Positions 8,744 to 15,006 of a stretch of 28,752 bases of DNA are shown here, piece by piece. Below the pieces are notes generated by a model, which saw only the letters and a program-made list of their open reading frames with translations, was not told where the DNA came from and made no database searches. Within the stretch, counting starts at the first letter, position 1; each line of letters begins with the position of its first letter. A program made the position numbers and the translations under genes. The DNA is from an uncultured Flavobacteriaceae bacterium (GTDB lineage: Bacteria; Bacteroidota; Bacteroidia; Flavobacteriales; Flavobacteriaceae): the NCBI GenBank assembly GCA_938018045.1, contig CALIIP010000188.1:1-28752 (forward strand), read 5' to 3'.

Positions 8744-9927
8744 TGTTGCTCAAACAATTCACATACGGAACCAATTATTGTGCAATAGAACACACAGTTG
8801 TAAACAATACAAATCGTTTTAATGTATTGCAACTTACTTATAAAAAGAAGGCTTTAGAGATTGCGTCTTCTGAGACTTTTACAAATGTTAATGATGCTAT
8901 CAATAGCATCCCAAAAAAGCAACATGTTTTTGTAATTATAAATACAGACAAAGTACTTTCAAAGAAAATAGAGGGAATTCACGAACTCAATAAGGCTGTG
9001 TCGTTGGCGTTCCCAAATATCAAAACATCAGATTTTACTATTGAAGTGCTCCCTCAAGAAACACATTCTTTTGTGTCTGTTTGTAGAAATCAAGATGTTG
9101 AAAAAATACTAAGTGAGTATAAAAAAGAAAGTACTAATGTGATTGGATTTTCTTTGGGAAGTAATAGCGTTGCAACAATTACATCATATATCAATCAAGA
9201 CATTATACAAACATCAAATACAGTAATAAGTGTCAATGATGACAACATATCAAGTATTGTTAAAACTGATGACCAGAATCATCAAAAATATGATATTAAC
9301 GGATTGAAAGTAACATCTTCAGACGTTTTAACCTTATCAGGAATACTTTCCTATTATATAGATAACAATCCTACAGAAAGTAATTTTGAAGAACAAACAA
9401 GTCAATTAAAAGATAATTTTAAACAGAAACAAATCTTCTCAAATGCATTGAAATTTGGATTAGGTTTTATATTTTTTGGCTTACTGATAAATTTCTTGTT
9501 TTTCACTCATTATAGAGATCAAATAAGTTCGTTATCCAATGAGCAACAAGTAAATGAACGTTCAAAAGAATCTTTATTAACCTTAACAAGTGAGGTAAAT
9601 CGAAAACGAAGTTTAGTGTCGGATATCACAACTTCAACAGGTTCTAAAGTGTCTTTTTATTTGGATGAGATAGGAGGTTCTGTACCAACAAGTATTTCGT
9701 TGGATGAGATTGCGTATCAACCGCTACAAAAAAGCATTAAAACCAATAAAGAAATTGAAATCAGTTCAAATAGCATTGCAGTTTCTGGAGTTTCAAGCAA
9801 TAGTGACGAATTTTCTGATTGGATTAGCAAATTAGAGAGCAACAATTGGATTGAAAAAGTAGTTTACCTCGAATATGGTATTGGTAAAAAATCAAAAACA
9901 GCGTTTAAAATCAATATTGATCTATGA
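8743..9927 (+). CDS. PilM/PilN-like (GspL-equivalent) inner-membrane protein
   Basis: No strong sequence motif identifies this 394-residue protein; the call rests on architecture and position. Residues 1-230 are cytoplasmic and have alternating strands and helices compatible with the actin-like fold of PilM and the GspL N-domain. One transmembrane helix lies at about 235-256 (LGFIFFGLLINFLFF). After it comes a coiled-coil stretch (about 257-300) and a C-terminal domain (about 301-394, with GGSVPTSISLDEIAYQPLQ) that resembles PilN/GspL periplasmic domains. It would anchor GspE and contact the PilO/GspM-like partner. The start overlaps the secretin stop, and its own stop overlaps the next start by 4 nt (ATGA). 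A fold search would settle it. Confidence 0.6.
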   Translation: MLLKQFTYGTNYCAIEHTVVNNTNRFNVLQLTYKKKALEIASSETFTNVNDAINSIPKKQHVFVIINTDKVLSKKIEGIHELNKAVSLAFPNIKTSDFTIEVLPQETHSFVSVCRNQDVEKILSEYKKESTNVIGFSLGSNSVATITSYINQDIIQTSNTVISVNDDNISSIVKTDDQNHQKYDINGLKVTSSDVLTLSGILSYYIDNNPTESNFEEQTSQLKDNFKQKQIFSNALKFGLGFIFFGLLINFLFFTHYRDQISSLSNEQQVNERSKESLLTLTSEVNRKRSLVSDITTSTGSKVSFYLDEIGGSVPTSISLDEIAYQPLQKSIKTNKEIEISSNSIAVSGVSSNSDEFSDWISKLESNNWIEKVVYLEYGIGKKSKTAFKINIDL

Positions 9928-10442
9928 ATTTAAAACAAAAAAACAGGCTGTTATTTGGAGGATTCCTACTGTTATTGTGGGTTTGTTATAAACTCCCAAT
10001 CAAACAAACAATGATTGCTAAAAAGGAGTATAAAAAATTACAAAAGGAACATCAATTGTTTTCTAATATCCCTCAAAAAATACAAGAGTTAACAAAAGAA
10101 ACTATTTATTTAGATTCCATTCTTGCCAATTATCAATTTTCTGCTGAAAAATCGTTTCAAAGTAATTTATTACAGACAATTACTTCGTTTTCAAAACAAA
10201 ATAATTTAACAGTTGTTACTTTTGAAGAGCCTCATACAATTACTAAAAATAAAGCAACGATTAATACCTTTGAATTTTCTGTAAAAGGAAGTTATAGTAA
10301 TTCTCTTCGCCTTATTCACGAATTAGAACAAACTAAAAAGCTAGGTAAAATACTGTCTGTAAATTTTGATAAGAAAAAGAATTATAGAACGAATAGGCTC
10401 TATTTAGAAACGAGAGTACTATTACAAAGACTGGAAGATTAA
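9924..10442 (+). CDS. PilO/GspM-like inner-membrane protein
   Basis: The 172-residue protein has a short cytoplasmic tail, one transmembrane helix (residues 10-23, LLFGGFLLLLWVCY), a coiled-coil region (about 32-65) and a C-terminal alpha/beta domain. It contains the pattern FEFSVKGSYSNSLRLIHELE, typical of PilO/GspM ferredoxin-like domains. It is the last gene of the operon and probably pairs with the PilN-like domain of the preceding product, its start overlapping that stop by ATGA. Its TAA stop (10440-10442) is 1 nt away from the convergent stop of the Xre gene, so no normal terminator fits between them. Assignment is by architecture and neighbourhood rather than by a unique motif. Confidence 0.6.
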   Translation: MNLKQKNRLLFGGFLLLLWVCYKLPIKQTMIAKKEYKKLQKEHQLFSNIPQKIQELTKETIYLDSILANYQFSAEKSFQSNLLQTITSFSKQNNLTVVTFEEPHTITKNKATINTFEFSVKGSYSNSLRLIHELEQTKKLGKILSVNFDKKKNYRTNRLYLETRVLLQRLED

Positions 10443-10451
10443 GTTAATCTT
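10435..10451. other. 17-bp palindrome across two convergent stop codons
   Basis: AAGATTAAGTTAATCTT is a perfect palindrome with a 1-nt centre that includes the stop codon of the PilO-like gene and that of the Xre gene. It could act as a weak bidirectional terminator, but it has no T-run and arises partly because both proteins end in Asp-stop. Confidence 0.35.
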
Positions 10452-10680
10452 TCAAAACAAACTTGAAAATTTCTACAACAGATATATTCAAGGCTTCTGA
10501 AATTACTTTGACTGTACTAATCGTTGTATTTATTTCTCCACGTTCAACTCTACTAACCTGACTAATAGATATATCTGCCCTATTTGCAAGTTCTTCTTGA
10601 GAAATACCAATTTGTTTTCTAAGAAATCTAAGATGATTTCCGAATTTTATCAAAAAAGATTTATCCTTTACATTTATCAC
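10444..10680 (-). CDS. Xre/Cro-family HTH transcriptional regulator
   Basis: A compact HTH_3 domain is clear: LRFLRKQIGISQEELANRAD, followed by the recognition helix region ISISQVSRVERGEINTT and STVKVISEALNI. Such small proteins usually repress their own promoter. There is no ATG in frame before the HTH: the possible starts are TTG at 10695 (83 residues) and GTG at 10680 (78 residues). GTG is preferred here because conserved residues begin right after it, but this is not certain. It is divergent from the lipoprotein gene, and a 7+7 bp palindrome (10715-10730) between them is a likely operator. Its stop is 1 nt from that of the secretion operon. Confidence 0.8.
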   Translation of the reverse strand: MINVKDKSFLIKFGNHLRFLRKQIGISQEELANRADISISQVSRVERGEINTTISTVKVISEALNISVVEIFKFVLKD

Positions 10681-10714
10681 AATGTAAACTTCCAAAAGAA
10701 AAAAGACTTTAATA

Positions 10715-10730
10715 AACGCATGTATGCGTT
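10715..10730. promoter_or_regulatory. Palindromic operator candidate for the Xre regulator
   Basis: AACGCAT-GT-ATGCGTT is a perfect 7-bp inverted repeat with a 2-nt centre, more GC-rich than its surroundings. It sits between the Xre gene and the divergent lipoprotein gene, just upstream of the TATATTTG -7 element at 10738-10745, where a bound dimer would block RNA polymerase. Confidence 0.5.
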
Positions 10731-10737
10731 ATTTTAT

Positions 10738-10745
10738 TATATTTG
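10738..10745 (+). promoter_or_regulatory. Candidate -7 element for the lipoprotein gene
   Basis: TATATTTG fits TAnnTTTG and lies 20 nt before the ATG at 10765. The -33 region is occupied by the palindrome at 10715-10730 and lacks TTTG, consistent with a regulated promoter. Confidence 0.4.
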
Positions 10746-10764
10746 ATATTCAAAACATAGAACT

Positions 10765-11181
10765 ATGAGAATAATATTCTTTTTAACATTAATCACATTA
10801 GGTGTTTCTTGTTCTAAAAATACTGTTTCAAATACGCCAAATATTAAAAACGAAATAGTAAATGATGCAGTTAATATTGTGAAATCACATAAGAACACTG
10901 AACATATTATAAAAAATTTACATAAATTAGATAATATGGCTTCAGAATTTTCAGCATATTATGAAAATGAAAGTTTATTGACATCAAGAGATAAAAAAGT
11001 GCTGAAATTAACATGTTCCAAAATTTTACGAAAATCCCTTAATGAATGTAAAAAATTAGAACTTAACCTTTCTGACTATGAAAGAGTGAAAGTTATTGAA
11101 GCAATTGAAAAATCTATAGATAAAAACATAGATTTACTCGACTATGCGAGAAAAAAAATTAAATTAAGAATTAAAAAATAA
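10765..11181 (+). CDS. Small helical lipoprotein, unknown function
   Basis: The 138-residue product begins with a lipoprotein signal peptide; the lipobox LGVSC places the lipidated cysteine at residue 16. The mature part is highly charged and appears almost fully alpha-helical (many Lys, Glu, Asn and Leu, no Pro after residue 25). I do not recognise the family. Its stop overlaps the start of the next gene (TAATG, 11179-11183), so the two products probably act together. A regulated promoter next to the Xre operator suggests expression under control of the neighbouring repressor. Possible roles such as surface exclusion, immunity or envelope attachment are speculation. Confidence 0.65.
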   Translation: MRIIFFLTLITLGVSCSKNTVSNTPNIKNEIVNDAVNIVKSHKNTEHIIKNLHKLDNMASEFSAYYENESLLTSRDKKVLKLTCSKILRKSLNECKKLELNLSDYERVKVIEAIEKSIDKNIDLLDYARKKIKLRIKK

Positions 11182-11573
11182 TGACAACTCCAACAAATTT
11201 TTTGGTATATACAGAAATAGTTCGGTTTTTGGACATAACCTTTCCTGAATGGAAAACACACGAAGGGTTAGGAAGTAGTGGTGAAGAATTCGTTTCAAAC
11301 TGTATTGAGAATAATCTATATTTATTTAATGATAAAGTATTAACTAACAAACAGCGTTATAAAACATTATTCTCTGATATCTCTAGGATGTACGTGAGGT
11401 ATAAAACAAATTACGTGTTTATTTTCAATGATTATTGTAGAGATACTTTTTTTAAAAATGATGAACTATTCTTTGAAACTGATAGTAAAAATAAAGTCGA
11501 TGAGAAATATAAAAAACACGTATTATCTCTTAAGTACAAAACAGTATTTTTTCCTAATTATTACCCTCTTTAA
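11181..11573 (+). CDS. Unknown small protein coupled to the lipoprotein gene
   Basis: The product has 130 residues, no signal peptide and no transmembrane helix, and is rich in aromatic residues (many Tyr and Phe). I do not recognise it. The ATG shares its A with the preceding TAA, so translational coupling is likely. The last 20 nt overlap the convergent gene that ends at 11554, a tight tail-to-tail packing that is usual in mobile DNA. Cytoplasmic location is inferred from the absence of export signals. Confidence 0.55.
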   Translation: MTTPTNFLVYTEIVRFLDITFPEWKTHEGLGSSGEEFVSNCIENNLYLFNDKVLTNKQRYKTLFSDISRMYVRYKTNYVFIFNDYCRDTFFKNDELFFETDSKNKVDEKYKKHVLSLKYKTVFFPNYYPL

Positions 11574-12036
11574 CCAATTTTAAAACATTATCAAAATACT
11601 TCTGTTCTTTAGGGTTATTATTTTCAATATATTCCCATGCTTTTTTATAATCTGTTGTATCTCTATAGTGATTAATTGATATTATAGATATAGTGCTTAT
11701 AAGTAGAATTCCCAATACCATAAGCCAAACTTGATTTCTACTTTTCTTATCAAAATGATGTGTATGAGTGATTTTTACTGGAATTTTTTGATTAAGTTCA
11801 AACATTTCATTGTTTAATCCTTTTAACTTTTTCTCGACATCTCTTAAGTTCTCTGAGACTCCATCCACATCTCTAAAAAATGCATCATAGCATTCATTCA
11901 TATGTTTCTGTTCTGCAACTAATCTATCAAATATCTCAAAATTCTTTTGTGATTTACTACTCTTTTTGATGATTTGCAACACTTCTTTTTGGTCCTCTAG
12001 ATGTTCTATTATTATTTTTGCTATTGAATTGTTCAT
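11554..12036 (-). CDS. Coiled-coil membrane protein of the mobilization cassette
   Basis: This 160-residue protein has a long helical, probably coiled-coil N-terminal part (about 1-85), then a basic stretch (THTHHFDKKSRNQ), one transmembrane helix at about 103-120 (VWLMVLGILLISTISIISI) and a short C-terminal tail. It directly follows the relaxase gene with a TAATG overlap at 12036-12038, so the two are translated together. A role in bringing the relaxosome to the membrane is a reasonable inference from position and topology, but no sequence motif proves it. It is too short and lacks the Walker motifs of a coupling ATPase. Confidence 0.6.
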   Translation of the reverse strand: MNNSIAKIIIEHLEDQKEVLQIIKKSSKSQKNFEIFDRLVAEQKHMNECYDAFFRDVDGVSENLRDVEKKLKGLNNEMFELNQKIPVKITHTHHFDKKSRNQVWLMVLGILLISTISIISINHYRDTTDYKKAWEYIENNNPKEQKYFDNVLKLVKEGNN

Positions 12037-12923
12037 TATCTTCTACGTTTTAATTTTTTCTTTTTATTTAAATCTTCTTGATACTCATCAAATGGATTTG
12101 AATTGTCATTTAACAAATCAAATGCCAATGACGAAAGTGATTTTATTGTACTATTTGTTGATGTTGTTTTTGTTGTTGAAATAATATTTTTAATATCCTT
12201 TTGTTCTTCTTTCAAACTCTTGCTTTGTAATTTGTCTTTTGAAAGGTGTAACAATTGCTTTTTGATATTCATTAGACTATAATTCCTTCCGATATCACTT
12301 CCTTTAAATTTCGCTCCATTAGTTGTATTCACAAAAGCAATCCCTCTTCCTAAATAGACTTTATACTTTTCTGTTTCAACCTTCTTTTTAAATTCTTCTA
12401 TAGAATTACTTTTTAGAATTGCTTCATCGATAATTTGTTTTAATTCTTGTTTTGCTAAATTTTTATTTTCTGATTTTATATTTGATACAATTTTCAATTT
12501 ATATCTTATTTCCAATGCTCTACAAATATTTATTGCTCTAGTTTTTGAGTATGAATCTGACAATAAAGTTCCATCCATTTTTACACGATTTATAACTGTA
12601 TGTTGATGCAAATGCTCAGTGTCAAAATGCTGGAAACTAATCCATTGGTTTTCGTCTGCTTCAAATTCTTTCATAAAATCTTCAGTAATCATTGCCATCT
12701 TATAATCATCTATTTTTTCATCTTTATCAAATGCCAATACAAGATGCATCACATTCTTTTTTACCCTGTTATTTAATCCTTGAATTGTTTTAAATTCATT
12801 TGAAATATAGTTGATGTCTGGATCTGGGAATATTTTATTTGATGTTAAAACAGCATGTTTTTTCTTTGTTAAATATTGTAATAGTCCGTTTACATTATTT
12901 CCTAATATTATCTTAGCAACCAT
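12036..12923 (-). CDS. mobA: Relaxase / mobilization nuclease (MobA/VirD2-like)
   Basis: The 295-residue protein nicks DNA at oriT and leads transfer of the single strand. Visible features fit the Relaxase family PF03432: an early tyrosine in NGLLQYLTKK (Tyr17, likely nucleophile), the conserved segment NVMHLVLAFD (His60), and the metal-binding histidine cluster HFDTEHLHQHTVINRV (His104, His106 and His108). The C-terminal third is Lys-rich and helical. It is short but intact for Bacteroidota mobilization relaxases. It overlaps mobC by 11 nt upstream and the membrane protein gene downstream. The oriT candidate lies just in front of mobC. No coupling protein or type IV secretion genes are nearby, so transfer would need a helper. 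Confidence 0.9.
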   Translation of the reverse strand: MVAKIILGNNVNGLLQYLTKKKHAVLTSNKIFPDPDINYISNEFKTIQGLNNRVKKNVMHLVLAFDKDEKIDDYKMAMITEDFMKEFEADENQWISFQHFDTEHLHQHTVINRVKMDGTLLSDSYSKTRAINICRALEIRYKLKIVSNIKSENKNLAKQELKQIIDEAILKSNSIEEFKKKVETEKYKVYLGRGIAFVNTTNGAKFKGSDIGRNYSLMNIKKQLLHLSKDKLQSKSLKEEQKDIKNIISTTKTTSTNSTIKSLSSLAFDLLNDNSNPFDEYQEDLNKKKKLKRRR

Positions 12924-13227
12924 AATAAGTATTTATAGATTTTAATGTCATTCTCAATTCTTCAATTAAAGTTTGCAATTGAATTTTTTCTGATAATTTT
13001 AATGTTTTATTGAACTTTATTAAAATCCAAATATTCTTTCCAATCGTGTTTATTTCTCCCTTTAGTTTTAATGCATGTTCATCTGGAAGTGATTGTACTT
13101 TTATAGCCTTGTTCTGAAACATTGATATCATAAAATGACTTATTGTTGTTTTATGAAATTTGGCTTTCTCTTCAATCTTATTCTTTATTTCTTCCGAAAT
13201 TCTTATGGATAATCTTTTCGTTTTCAT
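12913..13227 (-). CDS. mobC: Relaxosome accessory protein MobC
   Basis: The 104-residue protein has an N-terminal ribbon-helix-helix-like segment (RLSIRISEEIKNKIEEKAKF) and the MobC-type motif GEINTIGKNIWILIKFNKTL followed by a helix. MobC proteins bind oriT DNA and help the relaxase open the strand. The gene starts 23 nt from the nested inverted repeat and overlaps the relaxase gene by 11 nt, a classic mobC-mobA order. The MobC assignment is supported by both motif and location. Confidence 0.85.
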   Translation of the reverse strand: MKTKRLSIRISEEIKNKIEEKAKFHKTTISHFMISMFQNKAIKVQSLPDEHALKLKGEINTIGKNIWILIKFNKTLKLSEKIQLQTLIEELRMTLKSINTYYGC

Positions 13228-13249
13228 TTTTTCTATGAGCTTTAGCGAA

Positions 13250-13317
13250 TAGCAAGTTTGTTTTTGGGTGTGTACCCAAAACCACTACTTGCTAACTCAG
13301 CCTTTATACTTAGGCTG
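13250..13317. other. Candidate origin of transfer (oriT)
   Basis: Between the HTH gene and mobC lies a nested inverted repeat. Outer arms TAGCAAGT (13250-13257) and ACTTGCTA (13287-13294) enclose inner arms TTTTGGGT (13262-13269) and ACCCAAAA (13274-13281) around GTGT. A further inverted repeat CAGCCT/AGGCTG (13298-13303, 13312-13317) follows. Placement immediately upstream of mobC-mobA, lack of a T-run and several dyads are all typical of oriT. The nic site cannot be assigned by eye. Transcriptional regulation of mobC is an alternative or additional role. Confidence 0.6.
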
Positions 13318-13345
13318 TTATAAACAAAGGGGAAATAAAATTGAG

Positions 13346-13669
13346 TTATATATTGGTATCATCTATATTAGACTCTAACAACTTTTCGATATCCTCGTGT
13401 CTAAAATAAACGCGACCAACTAATTTAATCGGCTTTAAGAGCCCTTTTCCAATCCAGTTGTACAAAGTGGGTCTGCTGGTGGAAAACAGGGTTTCAAGCA
13501 TTGAAATCGTGTACAATCGAGTTTCAGAACTTAGTGTGTTCTTTGAGTCTTTTGTTAGATTCTCTTTTAATAAAGTCAATACTGAATCTGATGCTGCTTG
13601 ATTTTCTTGATTTGGAATCAAAGGGATAAATTCTTTGACACCTTCTGCGCTAATAATTAAAATTTTCAT
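13346..13669 (-). CDS. Excisionase-like helix-turn-helix protein
   Basis: The C-terminal half of this 107-residue protein is a MerR/excisionase-type HTH_17 domain: MLETLFSTSRPTLYNWIGKG, then the wing LLKPIKLVGRVYFRHEDIEKLL. Such proteins in Bacteroidota islands control excision or mobilization genes. The N-terminal half (1-50) is unrecognised. It is a separate transcription unit: a strong hairpin ends the upstream gene, and a -7 match TAAGTTTG lies 28-35 nt before the ATG. It sits between the unknown gene pair and the oriT/mobC region, which fits a regulator of mobilization. Confidence 0.8.
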   Translation of the reverse strand: MKILIISAEGVKEFIPLIPNQENQAASDSVLTLLKENLTKDSKNTLSSETRLYTISMLETLFSTSRPTLYNWIGKGLLKPIKLVGRVYFRHEDIEKLLESNIDDTNI

Positions 13670-13696
13670 GTCTTATGGGTTTATTATTTGTTTACA

Positions 13697-13704
13697 CAAA
13701 CTTA
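13697..13704 (-). promoter_or_regulatory. Candidate -7 element for the HTH gene
   Basis: On the minus strand TAAGTTTG (13704 to 13697) matches TAnnTTTG; a partial -33 (TTTA, 13728-13725) is 20 nt upstream. A small dyad TTTGT/ACAAA (13687-13700) overlaps the -7 element and the likely transcription start and might be an operator. Confidence 0.4.
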
Positions 13705-13725
13705 CAGCGACATGTAAAATGATGT

Positions 13726-13761
13726 AAAGGTTACAGAACAACATTCTGTTCAGTAACCTTT
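13726..13761 (-). terminator. Hairpin terminator after the unknown gene pair
   Basis: The arms at 13726-13740 and 13747-13761 pair over 15 bp with one mismatch around a 6-nt loop (ACATTC). The stem begins 1 nt past the stop codon at 13763-13765. On the minus strand it is followed by a moderately T-rich stretch. Its strength and location fit an intrinsic terminator for the two-gene unit. Confidence 0.6.
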
Positions 13762-13762
13762 A

Positions 13763-14263
13763 TTAATTTAAACAGATTTTTACATCGGATTTAATTTCTT
13801 CTAGAGATTGAGTAACTATGTCTTGATCAACTATCCACCAAGCATTATCAACAATTTTATGTAGGGCTCTGTAATAATAAGAAAGTCTTTTTCGCTCATT
13901 TTCAAAAAGTGTACATGGATTTTTTGGATGAATGATATTTAGGTCATTCCATTTTTCAGTATTTCGAGTTGACAAACTAAATCTAGAATTTGATTCAATA
14001 AAAACAGAATTATAACTATGTTCTTTTCGCTTAGGGTTTTTACATTTTAAAAACTCTTCAAAAACAACAATCATTGCTAATCGAATTGAGACTGGATTAA
14101 ATTTTCTTTTATCTTTAATTAATATACGTCCTTGCTCATCTTTGATTAGTCTATCAATAAACTCTATATTATAATTATACTTTTCCTTTTCTTTATATGT
14201 CAGATTTTCATCTAACATGTTATACATTATTTCTCTCTTTAGTAACATTTCTTTTAAATTCAT
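13763..14263 (-). CDS. Unknown island protein (166 residues)
   Basis: This is a soluble, charged and largely helical protein with no signal peptide or transmembrane helix. A helical N-terminal region rich in Lys and Glu is followed by a mixed region with KWNDLNIIHPKNPC and NERKRLSYYYRALHKIVDNAWWIVD. I do not recognise the family. Its ATG overlaps the stop of the upstream 248-residue gene by 4 nt, so the two form one unit, closed by a strong hairpin right after this stop. Position within the mobile island suggests cargo (defence, addiction or replication), but nothing in the sequence fixes this. Confidence 0.6.
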   Translation of the reverse strand: MNLKEMLLKREIMYNMLDENLTYKEKEKYNYNIEFIDRLIKDEQGRILIKDKRKFNPVSIRLAMIVVFEEFLKCKNPKRKEHSYNSVFIESNSRFSLSTRNTEKWNDLNIIHPKNPCTLFENERKRLSYYYRALHKIVDNAWWIVDQDIVTQSLEEIKSDVKICLN

Positions 14264-15006
14264 CTTCTAATTCCTTTACGTTTAGTTAAACCATTATCTA
14301 TTATCTTCCTTGCTATATTTTGTATTACTTTCATCTCTTTAGAATATTTATAGTTCTGTTTCCGATATTCTATGCCAAAAGAAAATAATAAACTCTGTGA
14401 TGGGTTGGGTTTCATTTTTTGATAATTAAACAGTTTTAATAGAAGGATATAAATATCATTATCGAATGCCTCATATTTATCCTTTAATACTGATTTAATA
14501 TGGTTGTCAATTTCTATAAGTGTATCTTTTTGAAGTAACGAGTTTGCAAATCTATCTAATTCTAAAAATGATATGTCTTTAAAAACAGTTGCACTCAATT
14601 TAGAAATACAATTCAAATCAAACCATTTTGAGTAACTAAGGTTAATCTCGTCAATAATATTTTCTGAAACAAAATCATCTAAATCGACATCCACCACAAA
14701 ACTATCAATAGCAAACTCTTTAGTCAATAGTTTATTGAATCCTTGATTATAAACTTCTCCTCTATTTACATTTATGAAATCACTTATAATATTTCGAGTA
14801 TTCACAAAAGTTGATAATTTGGTTTCTGAAAACATCTTAATTAATCTTATGTAGTTTAAGTCATCAAGTTGTGTAAAACTATTTAGTTTAGCACAAGCGA
14901 TACTCGTTAGGATATTTTTTAACCCAACCTCTCTAAAAACAAATTTGTTTCCTTCCCTCCTGTTTATTCCATTTTTTAAAATAGAATCATAATTCATTAA
15001 TTCCAT
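14260..15006 (-). CDS. Unknown island protein (248 residues)
   Basis: First gene of the two-gene unit. The protein is soluble, mainly helical and ends in a basic tail (TKRKGIRR), which is compatible with nucleic-acid contact but not proof of it. An acidic stretch VVDVDLDDFVSENIIDEI lies in the middle. No known domain is apparent. The start at 15006 gives MELMNYD; a second ATG three codons later is also possible. Upstream there are almost 900 bp without genes, which may contain its promoter. The ATGA overlap with the following gene argues for joint function. Confidence 0.6.
   Translation of the reverse strand: MELMNYDSILKNGINRREGNKFVFREVGLKNILTSIACAKLNSFTQLDDLNYIRLIKMFSETKLSTFVNTRNIISDFINVNRGEVYNQGFNKLLTKEFAIDSFVVDVDLDDFVSENIIDEINLSYSKWFDLNCISKLSATVFKDISFLELDRFANSLLQKDTLIEIDNHIKSVLKDKYEAFDNDIYILLLKLFNYQKMKPNPSQSLLFSFGIEYRKQNYKYSKEMKVIQNIARKIIDNGLTKRKGIRR

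Larger units (their letters stand above)
10444..15006. mobile_element. Mobilizable genomic island or island remnant
   Basis: The interval contains an Xre regulator, a lipoprotein with partner, MobC, relaxase, a downstream membrane protein, an excisionase-like HTH protein and two unknown genes, all unlike the housekeeping genes on either side. A tRNA-Leu gene lies about 0.9 kb beyond the right end with its 3' end facing the island, a common attachment arrangement. No integrase, no replication gene and no direct repeat of the tRNA 3' end near 10.4 kb was found, so the exact borders are unproven and the element may be decayed or only part of a larger one. Confidence 0.5.

Noticed and set aside
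11966..12184. Plus-strand 72-codon frame over the relaxase end
   Set aside because: It is antisense to two well-supported coupled genes and is low-complexity hydrophobic by frame effect.
13716..13730. Two ATGTAAA copies 10 nt apart, considered as iterons
   Set aside because: Only two copies, in AT-rich DNA, and no replication gene nearby.
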